DNA from: Halorubrum laminariae
GTDB lineage: Archaea; Halobacteriota; Halobacteria; Halobacteriales; Haloferacaceae
Direction: 5' to 3'
Assembly (NCBI RefSeq): GCF_024494655.1
Contig: NZ_JANHDL010000004.1
Span: forward strand, 238,166-302,165
Length of the DNA: 64,000 nucleotides
Below the pieces are notes generated by a model, which searched no databases, was not told the origin of the DNA, and worked only from the letters and a program-made list of their open reading frames with translations. The position numbers were made by a program, and so were the translations under genes. Shown in pieces: positions 1-8,481 of this stretch (the first letter of the stretch is position 1; each line of letters opens with the position of its first letter).

Positions 1-1575
1 AGCAAAGTCATCGATAGAAATACGCGATTCTCCCCTCTAGACACAAGTAACGGTCTTCTGGGCGATGCTTTAGGCGGGAAGCACTTCACTCTCCAATGGG
101 CGTTTGTGGAGAACAATCCAGCAGCAGGCAACCAAGATCATCAAGATCATCTTGACCGTGTCCGAGATTCCTACGAGGAAATCGCGACGTATCTAGAGGA
201 TGAGGATGCTGATGATGTTCAGGTTTCTCAGAGAGACGCAGCAGATCTGCCTATAGACTCTGATTCTATCCAAGCCATCATTATCGACCCGCCTTACTAT
301 GACAGCATCATCTATTCGGAAATGTCTGACATGAGCTACGTCTGGCTCAAAGAGTATCTCCAAGATATCCATCCGGAGGTATTCTCTGACGATCTTACTG
401 ACAAAGGCCAGGAGGCGGTCGCTAATGTAGCCGAATACGAGGAGGTCGCTTCGGACTCCAAATCTAAGTCCGAATTAGCTGCCGAGGACTACGAGAACAA
501 GATGGCAGAGATTTTCCAAGAACTCTACCGTGTTCTTGAGCCCGGCGGAGTAATGACCGTCATGTTCACCCACAAGGAATCTAGTGCGTGGGATACACTC
601 ACAAAATCGCTGATCCGGTCTGGCTTCACAATCACATCTACCCATCCAATCACCAGCGAGATGCCCCAGCGGACCGACACCCGTGGTGGAGGTTCAGCTG
701 ATAGTACACTGCTGCTCACAGGGAGAAAGCCGCACGAAAGCAAGACGGAATCTGAAAAGGTCCCCACCCTGTGGAGCGATGTTCGTGCTGAGACTCGCGA
801 AGTAGCGAAAGAGGCTGCGAGAGATTTGCTAGATGCTGGCCTCTCTCTGACGAAAACAGACGTCATTATTTCCGCTTTCGGACCGACACTGCAGGTCTAC
901 GCAGATGCGTACCCTGTGGTTGACGACCAGGACAACGAAATTCCTCCCCGTCGAGCCTTAGAAGAAGCACGCGAAGCTGTTACGCGAGTCCTCGTCGAGG
1001 AATACCTTGAAGGCGAACGACTGGATGACCTGGATGACATTACAGAGTGGTATATTCTCTCCTGGCTGGTTCACGAGTCCGATACTTTCCATTACGATGA
1101 TGGTCACCAGCTGGGCCTCGGAGTTGGCGTTGATATCGACGATATCAAACGCTCTACGAAAATCTGGGGGAAGAAACGTGGTGATATTCAGCTGAAGACC
1201 CACGAGGACCGCGTTCAGGATATCACACTCCCACCCGAGGAGAGATCCAACCGGACGCCGGTTGACCCCGAAGCGCTGTCCTACACTATTGCCCTTGACG
1301 CGGTTCACGCAGCTATGCACGTTTACGAGAAACAGGGCGAGGACGTCACGATCGATTGGCTCAGAGAACGTAACTTCGACACCGACGCGGGGTTCAAGGC
1401 GACGTTGAAAGCTCTCCTCCAAGTTCTTCCCCAGAACAGTTCGGAATGGGTGGCTGCTCGCGACCTCGCCATTGGTCGGACCCACGACGCTCTCGGTCTC
1501 GAGTTCACTCCCACCGATTTTACTGACCCTTCAGAAGACACACTCGAACAAAGCGAACTCGGTGACCACGCTTAA
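1..1575 (+). CDS. DUF1156-type DNA methyltransferase, C-terminal part (5' end outside window)
   Basis: The reading frame is open from base 1, so the gene begins upstream of the window; the GTG at 106 is not taken as the start. Visible near base 286 is the amino-methyltransferase motif IV DPPYYD, and the segment before position 106 (KHFTLQWAFVENNP) together with the later long alpha-helical region resembles DUF1156/COG1743 adenine-specific methylases. Motif IV binds the target base in N6-adenine/N4-cytosine methyltransferases. The gene is followed after 17 nt by a PLD-SNF2 helicase on the same strand. In haloarchaea such pairs belong to defence islands with DUF499-type ATPases, which would lie to the left. 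The role as the modification arm of an antiviral system is inferred from this context. Confidence 0.75.
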   Translation, partial: SKVIDRNTRFSPLDTSNGLLGDALGGKHFTLQWAFVENNPAAGNQDHQDHLDRVRDSYEEIATYLEDEDADDVQVSQRDAADLPIDSDSIQAIIIDPPYYDSIIYSEMSDMSYVWLKEYLQDIHPEVFSDDLTDKGQEAVANVAEYEEVASDSKSKSELAAEDYENKMAEIFQELYRVLEPGGVMTVMFTHKESSAWDTLTKSLIRSGFTITSTHPITSEMPQRTDTRGGGSADSTLLLTGRKPHESKTESEKVPTLWSDVRAETREVAKEAARDLLDAGLSLTKTDVIISAFGPTLQVYADAYPVVDDQDNEIPPRRALEEAREAVTRVLVEEYLEGERLDDLDDITEWYILSWLVHESDTFHYDDGHQLGLGVGVDIDDIKRSTKIWGKKRGDIQLKTHEDRVQDITLPPEERSNRTPVDPEALSYTIALDAVHAAMHVYEKQGEDVTIDWLRERNFDTDAGFKATLKALLQVLPQNSSEWVAARDLAIGRTHDALGLEFTPTDFTDPSEDTLEQSELGDHA

Positions 1576-1592
1576 CTCGAAACCCTTCCAGC

Positions 1593-4500
1593 ATGACTAA
1601 TCTACGTGAACGCGAGTGGCAGTCCATCTACGAGAGCAAACCCGAGCAGGGACGAGCCCACTTAGTCAAGGACTTCTACGAGCCCGCACTGGAACGCAGC
1701 CAGCAGTACGACCGGATTGCGGGCTACTTCTCCAGTACAGCACTTGCGGCTGCTGCTAACGGTGTTCACGCTCTCGTCGAGAACGATGGCGAAATGCGGC
1801 TCATCGTCGGCACCGAACTCTACGAGTCGGATCGACCGGTCCTTGAGACACTCACCGACCGCCTCGAAGAGAACCTCGAGGACCTTGATGATGAACGCCT
1901 GGATGCGAACCTCCGCATCCTGGCGCGTCTCCTCCGGGAAGGCCGAATCCACATCAAGGTCGCCTATCCTCGCTCTCCATCTCACGATTGGGAGATTTTC
2001 CACCCGAAAGTCGGACTCTTCCACGATAGCGATGGAAACACGATTTCGTTCGAGGGAAGCGTCAACGAGACCGTCGGCGGCTGGGCTCGCAACTACGAGC
2101 GATTCAAAGTTCATCGGTCGTGGGTGCCAGAGCAGGCAGACTACGTCGACGGTGACGAGGAGACCTTCGAGCGGCTGTGGAGTGATGAACACCCCTTCGT
2201 CGAAGTGTATGACCTACCCGAGGCGATCGAAGAGGACATCATCGACTGGAAAGCCCCAGACACCGAGAGCGATCTTCAGGAAGCGATTCAGATCGCGAAC
2301 GGTACAGCTCCGCCGACGGAGCGCGACAAAGCGAACATCATTCAGGATGGACCGCTCTCGCCTGGTGGGCTCGCACTGGCCGAGGAGGCCAGTACGATCA
2401 CTCCGTGGCCTCATCAACGAGTCGTCTCGGACACACTCGTCAACACGTATCCACAGAGCTTCTTGCTGTGTGACGAGGTGGGACTCGGGAAGACGATCGA
2501 GGCCGGCCTTACACTCTCTCGGCTTGGGCTCACTAGCGAGCTTGAAACCGGACTGTTGCTGGTTCCGGCGAGTCTGCAGCGGCAGTGGCAGGAAGAGCTC
2601 TGGGAGAAGTTCAACATCAACGCCGTCCGGTTTGACCGGGACACAGCGGGCGATCACGTATTCCGGGACGTCCGCGGTCGCGACCACTATCCACCATCGG
2701 CAACGGATCTTGACCTCACTGGGGAGCGCGAATGGGCGGACAGCCCCATCTGGCGGTTCCTCTACGAACAACAGTCGACTGATGCCGACGCATCGTCGCC
2801 GCTGGATGGACCGACGGTCGTCATTATGTCTTGGCACACGGCTCGTCTTGACGACCGGTGGGATCAGGTCGCTCCCTTAGACCGGGTATCCGACCGGTCT
2901 CGGAACGTCATCCCGGCAAGCTGTCGCGGACGCGACCACGATACGGAAGACCGGATGGGCGTGTGGGACGCCGTCATCGTCGACGAGGCACACAACGCCC
3001 GGCGTGGCAGTAATTTCTACGCTCTTCTCGAACAGCTTCGCGATTATACGCACGCCTACTACCTCTTGACGGCCACCCCTATGCAATTGCACTCTGGCGA
3101 ACTCTACGACCTGATGCAGATGCTGGATCTTCCGGGTGGTTGGGATAACCGGGATACTTTCATGGAGTTCTTCGAAACTCGAGACGGGCTGTCGCAGGCC
3201 CTCAACGAGGTTCTCGACAACCCTAGTTCAGAGTCCGACGAAGCACAGGTTTCCTGGGACACGCAAGCCACGCTCGATGGACTGGAACACCAAGACCGGC
3301 TCCCGACGGACCGACCATTCTCCTCAAAAGTCTTCCAGCACCTTGCAGACGAACTCGAGATCAATGAGGACAGACAGGACCGAGCCATTGCCAAAGAGCG
3401 TGTGCTGACCGCGTGCCGGCTCGCACGAGCCTATGGAGACGCCTACGACGGTTATCTCGACCATGTCGACGACGTGATGGCAGATTATGACATCGACCGC
3501 TTCGAGGCGAGCGAGGATACGAAACTCAAACGACTCCTCTATCCTGAAGACGCCGACGAGTGGTTGATGGCGTCCCGCAGCGACCGACAGGACGCACTTG
3601 ACGAACTTTCCCCGAGCGGTTGGCGAGTCATCCGCGATGTTCTCGCAGAGTCCACGCCCGTCGACGCGCTCATCCATCGGAATACACGGGATACACTCCG
3701 AAAGTACGAGGCGGTCGGACTCCTCGATACGACCGTTCCGAACCGGAATCCCGAACAACGGAAAATCGAACTCACCGAGGAGACACGGGCAGTCTACGAC
3801 CAGATCGACGAGTACACACGTGAGTTCTACAAGCGAGCCCAACAGACTGACGAAGCCCAGACACGCGCCATCGGGTTCGTGATGACCACGTATCGACAGC
3901 GACTCACGTCGAGTGTCTATGCGATCAGTCAGAGCCTGAAACACCGGCTTGAGACACTCCGGGCGCAACGAACCGTGCTTGCCGGTCGGGAGCGCGCTCG
4001 TGACCGGGACTATGGTGATGCGGAGCAGGTCGTCCTCGAAACGCTACAAGACGCTGATCTCGACGACGGGGACGTTCTGGATGAACTCGACGCTAGTAGC
4101 GACGACCTGGACCTCTCTGAACTCATCCCGAGCGTGACTGAAGAAGGGAAACAGCTTATCGAGGAAGAAATCGAGGCTCTGGAAGCGTTCGTCAACGACT
4201 TAGACTTGGTTGATACAGACCCGAAGATTCAGCAGCTGTACAACGACCTTGACGAGTTGGACCGGGCTGGTCACAACCGGGTGATTGTCTTCACGCAGTA
4301 CGCGGACACAATGGACTTCATCCGGGATAGTCTCGCAGACCTTCTTGGAGCGACAATCGCGACGTACTCTGGTCGTGGCGGCGAGCTGTACGATCCCGAT
4401 TCTGAAACGTGGCAACACGTCGGGAAAGAGCGCGTGAAGCGTGAATTCTCACGTGATGATGGGCAGGTCGATATCCTCGTCTGTACCGACTCCGCGAGTG

Positions 4501-5543
4501 AGGGGCTAAACCTCCAGGAGTGTGGGGCGCTCATCAATTACGACCTGCCGTGGAACCCGATGCGGGTAGAACAGCGTATCGGTCGGATTGACCGTATCGG
4601 CCAACGGTTCGACGAGATCCGTATTCTCAACTACAGCTACGAGGATACGGTTGAGACGGACATCTATGATCGCCTTGACGACCGGATTGGCCTCTTCGAA
4701 AACGTCGTCGGTGAGATGCAACCCATACTCTCCGGCGTCAGCCAACAGATCCGGGATGCGACGTTGAACGCCGACAGCGCTGACGACCAGACTGCGGTTG
4801 AATCAGCTGACCGTGAGTTCTCCGAAGAGCTCGAAGAACGCGATCAGGGCGACCGCGTCGATGTCGGAGAGTCACTCGAGGACGTCGACGACCTCGTCGC
4901 TCAGGACGTCGTCGACGAAGCAAAACTTGATGCGTGGGAATCCTACAACCACCCGGATCTCGTCGACGTCGGCGAGGAGGAATACGAGTATCAGCCGCCG
5001 TTCGAGACGCCGAGCCTCCAGTCAGTGTTGGTCGATAACGACGCGCTTGCTGAGGCCGGTGTCGAATTCACTCCGGTTCACGACATCGACTTCGAGTACG
5101 ATGACGGGGACTTCGACTTTGCGGACAGTACATATCGCCTCTCAGTAGGCAACGCACCGATTGAGGTTCCAGCTGGAGATGGGGAACAGACGATTGCACA
5201 GGCAATTGCGACTGCTGCTGATGAAGTAGCGGTGACGTTCTCAGCTGTGTGTGCTGATGAGTTCCCATCGGTTCAGCACCTTGCGCCAGGTCATCCACTT
5301 CTCGGACAGCTCCTCACAGTGCTACTGGATGAAACTGAGGAGCCGTCGCGATTCCAAGAGCGAATCGTGACTCGACCCGATCAAGATCAGGAGCCAGTAG
5401 TGTGTGCGTGGGGGCGGGACGGTGTGTTCACCCGGATTGCAGTTAGTGGGACAGTAACTGAAAACGGACCGATGGATTCTCTTCCGGCGTGGTGTGATCA
5501 ATTCCTCGATAACCGCGAGAAGTCAACAAAGCAGCCACAGTAG
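1593..5543 (+). CDS. Phospholipase D-like / SNF2-family helicase fusion (defence-associated)
   Basis: A 1,316-aa protein. Residues about 20-200 form a PLD-like nuclease/phosphodiesterase module with a HPKVGLFHD...FEGSVNET signature (HxK-type motif followed by GSxN). Residues about 270-520 form the first helicase lobe: Walker A DEVGLGKTIEA near 296, DEAH box VDEAHNAR near 463 and LTATPMQ. Residues about 870-1030 form the second lobe with SEGLNLQ and the arginine-finger motif QRIGRIDRIGQ. The C-terminal 300 residues are very acidic. ATG at 1593 lies 17 nt after the methyltransferase stop, so the two are probably co-transcribed. Such fusions are known beside DUF1156 methylases and in DISARM-like defence loci. 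Nucleic-acid translocation plus cleavage of foreign DNA is the inferred role; the exact system type cannot be settled without the left neighbour. Confidence 0.85.
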   Translation: MTNLREREWQSIYESKPEQGRAHLVKDFYEPALERSQQYDRIAGYFSSTALAAAANGVHALVENDGEMRLIVGTELYESDRPVLETLTDRLEENLEDLDDERLDANLRILARLLREGRIHIKVAYPRSPSHDWEIFHPKVGLFHDSDGNTISFEGSVNETVGGWARNYERFKVHRSWVPEQADYVDGDEETFERLWSDEHPFVEVYDLPEAIEEDIIDWKAPDTESDLQEAIQIANGTAPPTERDKANIIQDGPLSPGGLALAEEASTITPWPHQRVVSDTLVNTYPQSFLLCDEVGLGKTIEAGLTLSRLGLTSELETGLLLVPASLQRQWQEELWEKFNINAVRFDRDTAGDHVFRDVRGRDHYPPSATDLDLTGEREWADSPIWRFLYEQQSTDADASSPLDGPTVVIMSWHTARLDDRWDQVAPLDRVSDRSRNVIPASCRGRDHDTEDRMGVWDAVIVDEAHNARRGSNFYALLEQLRDYTHAYYLLTATPMQLHSGELYDLMQMLDLPGGWDNRDTFMEFFETRDGLSQALNEVLDNPSSESDEAQVSWDTQATLDGLEHQDRLPTDRPFSSKVFQHLADELEINEDRQDRAIAKERVLTACRLARAYGDAYDGYLDHVDDVMADYDIDRFEASEDTKLKRLLYPEDADEWLMASRSDRQDALDELSPSGWRVIRDVLAESTPVDALIHRNTRDTLRKYEAVGLLDTTVPNRNPEQRKIELTEETRAVYDQIDEYTREFYKRAQQTDEAQTRAIGFVMTTYRQRLTSSVYAISQSLKHRLETLRAQRTVLAGRERARDRDYGDAEQVVLETLQDADLDDGDVLDELDASSDDLDLSELIPSVTEEGKQLIEEEIEALEAFVNDLDLVDTDPKIQQLYNDLDELDRAGHNRVIVFTQYADTMDFIRDSLADLLGATIATYSGRGGELYDPDSETWQHVGKERVKREFSRDDGQVDILVCTDSASEGLNLQECGALINYDLPWNPMRVEQRIGRIDRIGQRFDEIRILNYSYEDTVETDIYDRLDDRIGLFENVVGEMQPILSGVSQQIRDATLNADSADDQTAVESADREFSEELEERDQGDRVDVGESLEDVDDLVAQDVVDEAKLDAWESYNHPDLVDVGEEEYEYQPPFETPSLQSVLVDNDALAEAGVEFTPVHDIDFEYDDGDFDFADSTYRLSVGNAPIEVPAGDGEQTIAQAIATAADEVAVTFSAVCADEFPSVQHLAPGHPLLGQLLTVLLDETEEPSRFQERIVTRPDQDQEPVVCAWGRDGVFTRIAVSGTVTENGPMDSLPAWCDQFLDNREKSTKQPQ

Positions 5544-5561
5544 CTGGGTAGTTTTGTAAGC

Positions 5562-5738
5562 ATGGACTCTCCAGATGAACTAATAGATCCCAAACACTGC
5601 TCTTGAAGCAAATCTCCGCGGTATCGGAGACGGTGCCAGACTGGAACAGTTAGCTGTTGACTTGCTTGGTCGAGAAGGATACGAGGTTGATCCTACTGGC
5701 GTGAGGGGCCGGACGGCGGGCGTGATGTACTTCTTTAG
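5562..5738 (+). pseudogene. Frameshifted, truncated restriction-endonuclease-like relic
   Basis: From ATG 5562 the frame reads MDSPDELID, then continuity passes to the +1 frame (PNTALEANLRGIGDG, LEQLAVDLLGREGYEVD, PTGVRG), and returns at 5706 to the original frame as GPDGGRDVLL followed by TAG at 5736. The GYEVDPTG...GPDGGRDV pattern is the typical N-terminal catalytic approach of Mrr/PDDEXK-type restriction endonucleases, where the GpDGGrD aspartate is catalytic. Two compensating frameshifts and the lack of the downstream strand/helix core show that it is a dead fragment. It sits directly after the helicase, consistent with decay inside a defence island. I see no gene in 5739-5894. Confidence 0.6.
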
Positions 5739-5894
5739 CGTAGGGGCTTGACACGATTTCCAGTACAATCGAAGAATTCACAGGGGGGATTGATTCGGGG
5801 ACGTAACCAGTCACAGGGCAGTACCGCCGTCCAGAAGCGCGTCAGGGCATCATAATTTACGATACTACAGCACACACTCAGTCGTAGACACGAG

Positions 5895-7166
5895 ATGTTC
5901 AGTGATGCGATCGGAGAGAGAACAATCGATATTACCGGGCACGACGAGTTCAATACAATCCGTGTGACGCTTACTGAGGATGGGTCGATCGTTGGTGCAG
6001 TCACAGAGATAAACGATGTCGGCGGGATGGAACTGCTTCAAAAACTTGTGAACGAGGAGTCACAATCAACGTTCGACGTAACCGGAACTGACCGGGAAAC
6101 CGGTGGGCATGTAACAATCAGTGACGGGTACATTACAACGAACATTCGTGAACAACACGGAACTGAAGACGATAAAATCGGGTTCCGAGCCGGGGCCGTC
6201 ACGACAAGTACCGCGCCTGACGAGACAATAATCCTCGACAGTCCCGTCACTATCCAGTTCGACATGCTGAACTTCGATCCGCCGACCGCGTACGTCCCGC
6301 TCAGCAACGACGCACCGCTCCTTGAACGCGAAGATTTCGAAATCCACGCAAACGAACTCCCGGACACTGACGGCCGAATCGAGGAAATCAAAGAATGGCG
6401 ACGCCCGCTCCGCACCGGGAAACTACGCATCACGCAGCAAGTTAATGGCCCGCCCGATCGGCAAGTCAGTCACGCAACTTCCACACTCGAACCAGTCACG
6501 TGGCTCCTCGCATTCACACAAGGTGTTCTACCAGCGCCAGTCAAAGCCACGATCACGGCCGTGAACGGCACGGAACCTGACTGGCAGTACGAAAAATGGG
6601 TTGGATCATGGCGGACGGACATCGGATCCGCATTCGCCGGCCGGAGTATCAGTAGAGCAAACGATCCGTACGCTTTTCTCGACCACGCGTACGACCAGTT
6701 CGTACGCCGTGAAGAAGAGTACAAGTACCGGCGGTGCTTATCGTGGTACCTTGACGCGTTACTGAAGAACCGGACTGTAAACGCGAAAACCGCATCAATC
6801 GCAGCAGGAATCGAATCGCTCGCTCGGCGGTACGCAGCGTACAGTGACGAAGTCGGGAGTGGCACGGACGAGGTTATCGATAATCTTGCTGATGAACTTA
6901 GTGTACCAGTTAACGACCTCGCAGATTTCTCAACCGGATTCGAAGAATCAGGAGAGGGGAGTAACGCGTACTTCTATGTCGGGACACGGAACGCTGTCGT
7001 CCATAATGACCGGGTGAATGTTCCGTTCGACGACTTATTCACAGGTTACGAAGCAGCTCTCACGATGTTACGACGCGTGATCTTCCACGAATTCACACGT
7101 GAAGACGAACGGGACCAGTACACAGGACTGAACGATCTTGAACCACGCGACAACCGGTTCGATTAA
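5895..7166 (+). CDS. HEPN-domain protein, probable defence RNase
   Basis: A 423-aa protein. The N-terminal half (1-200) is beta-rich and not recognised. The C-terminal half is helical, with YKYRRCLSWYLDALL and IAAGIESLARRYAAY helices followed by YVGTRNAVVHND near residue 365. RNAVVH fits the HEPN RX4-6H catalytic motif. The order (unknown beta domain, then HEPN) resembles ApeA-like and other abortive-infection HEPN proteins, but I cannot assign a named family. Start ATG at 5895. It stands downstream of the restriction relic on the same strand and upstream of the origin. RNA cleavage on infection is inferred from the motif and neighbourhood only. Confidence 0.6.
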   Translation: MFSDAIGERTIDITGHDEFNTIRVTLTEDGSIVGAVTEINDVGGMELLQKLVNEESQSTFDVTGTDRETGGHVTISDGYITTNIREQHGTEDDKIGFRAGAVTTSTAPDETIILDSPVTIQFDMLNFDPPTAYVPLSNDAPLLEREDFEIHANELPDTDGRIEEIKEWRRPLRTGKLRITQQVNGPPDRQVSHATSTLEPVTWLLAFTQGVLPAPVKATITAVNGTEPDWQYEKWVGSWRTDIGSAFAGRSISRANDPYAFLDHAYDQFVRREEEYKYRRCLSWYLDALLKNRTVNAKTASIAAGIESLARRYAAYSDEVGSGTDEVIDNLADELSVPVNDLADFSTGFEESGEGSNAYFYVGTRNAVVHNDRVNVPFDDLFTGYEAALTMLRRVIFHEFTREDERDQYTGLNDLEPRDNRFD

Positions 7167-7196
7167 CACAAACCCAGTGTTGAATCCGGGTATGTG

Positions 7197-7694
7197 TCAC
7201 TCTTGCGTGTATTCGTCGTACTGTTTTTGAAGAACTTTGTTCAGCTCGGTCCCATCCCGGTAGTCGGCATTAACCCCACCCTCCACGTCACTATCGAAGA
7301 TCTCACCCACCTCGTCATCTTCTTCCAACCGCTCTGCCTCTTGCTCGAGTGCGTCCTCGACCTCCATGACGACGCTTTCGACAGTTCCATCTGGTCCCTT
7401 CTCGGAGTCTGGTCTGTTTTCTTTCTGTATGACCTTGTTCCAAGTCTGCTTGGCGGGATCGTAGCTGACGCCAACGACATAGGATTCGGTGGCTAGAACG
7501 GCGCTTACGACCAGCGATCGCGAGCGGTCCTGGTCCGGATCGAGTACAACATTGATCGGTGCGGCAGCGACAAGTGAGCCGCTCCTATGGAGAGACTGGA
7601 GCTCGTCAACAGACAGGGGGCGGGCCGGTAGGCTTGAGAGCATAGGACGGAACTCGTTGCTTGCTCCTATACGGTTTGTGGTGTAGTTCCACAC
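7197..7694 (-). CDS. Hypothetical protein, acidic C-terminal tail
   Basis: A 165-aa protein I do not recognise. The N-terminal part contains PLSVDELQSLHRSGSLVAA and several short beta segments. Residues 95-165 are strongly charged and predicted helical (VVMEVEDALEQEAERLEEDDEV). It reads away from the origin region toward the HEPN gene, with only 30 nt between their stops. No transmembrane segment, zinc site or catalytic motif is visible. Confidence 0.5.
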   Translation of the reverse strand: MWNYTTNRIGASNEFRPMLSSLPARPLSVDELQSLHRSGSLVAAAPINVVLDPDQDRSRSLVVSAVLATESYVVGVSYDPAKQTWNKVIQKENRPDSEKGPDGTVESVVMEVEDALEQEAERLEEDDEVGEIFDSDVEGGVNADYRDGTELNKVLQKQYDEYTQE

Positions 7695-7836
7695 GTAGGG
7701 GCGGAAGAGACAGCGAACTCACGTTGGACGGAGCGCCACGACCAGATGTCGGTTAGTTTCTCTCTGTTGATTGTTTCTACACTCGCCAAGACTAGTACTC
7801 GGTTCCGGAATCGGATGTTGGTATAGGAGGGGGAGA

Positions 7837-7858
7837 GGGGGGGTCTATGAATAATGGA
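7837..7858 (-). repeat. ORB-like origin repeat, left arm
   Basis: On the minus strand it reads TCCATTATTCATAGACCCCCC, the same core as 8191-8217 and the four copies downstream of orc1. The G-string points away from the AT-rich core. Confidence 0.65.
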
Positions 7859-8190
7859 AGCGGCCCAAAAGGTGGGGTGGGGGGGTCGCCAGAATCTCCC
7901 GCTAGACCCCGTCAAACGCCGATAACTCGCTCCATGACCTCCCAAACCCTCATATCCAAGATCCTATCTTTAAAACTGAGGGTTTTATATAGGATACACG
8001 CTAACCATATCCGCGATGGGAAATAATCAAGTTGTGTAGTAGACAACGCGATTGGTGTTTGACAGGACCGAACCACCGTGAGATCGACTTCTGTCTTCTC
8101 CCGTGGACTGTAGCTACGGTGTCTCTCTCGTGGTATCTCCCGTGTTTTCTGGTCGTTATCTCCCGTGAGGGGGACACCTTCTGAGCCCGA

Positions 8191-8217
8191 TCCATTATTC
8201 ATAGACCCCCTCCCCCC
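8191..8217 (+). repeat. ORB-like origin repeat, right arm
   Basis: TCCATTATTCATAGACCCCC followed by a further C-rich tail. It is inverted relative to 7837-7858 across about 330 bp. A weaker half copy (TCCACTATTCAT) lies at 8348. Confidence 0.65.
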
Positions 8218-8481
8218 ACCCTTACCGATAATCTGCGTGATTGGACTGTGGTGATCTCGAGATCGGGTGGCAATTCTGTGTTTCAAATGTTTGATGGGTA
8301 GTTAGGCCACACAATCCTTGTCCGTCCTTTTGACCGAACGCTTTCCGTCCACTATTCATCCGTCTCTGTGTCTCTGGCGGGCTAAATCGCCCTAATAGTG
8401 TGATAGAGGGCTTGTAAACAGTGTATTTAGATATTCACAGGGGGATATCTTTTTAACCCCTCCCCTGTAAGGTAGTTTCCA

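Larger units (their letters stand above)
7820..8481. other. Candidate replication origin upstream of orc1
   Basis: A gene-free stretch of nearly 790 bp lies left of orc1. It holds an inverted pair of G/C-tailed repeats (7837-7858 and 8191-8217), an AT-rich core around 7940-8040 with interleaved inverted repeats (AAACCCTCA 7944-7952 with TGAGGGTTT 7977-7985; ATCCTAT 7961-7967 with ATAGGAT 7989-7995), and three direct TCTCCCGTG copies at 8097, 8136 and 8159. Haloarchaeal origins characteristically pair an orc1/cdc6 gene with flanking origin recognition boxes ending in a G-string and an AT-rich unwinding element. The arrangement fits that model; origin function is inferred. A TTTTATATAGG sequence at 7984 could also be a promoter for a short untranslated transcript. 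Confidence 0.65.

Noticed and set aside
1717..2880. Long arginine/serine-rich open frame inside the PLD-helicase gene
   Set aside because: Composition is typical of an alternative frame of GC-rich haloarchaeal genes; the acidic frame at 1593 has all domains.
5739..5894. Possible transposase remnant upstream of the HEPN gene
   Set aside because: No frame gave a recognisable transposase motif or inverted repeats.
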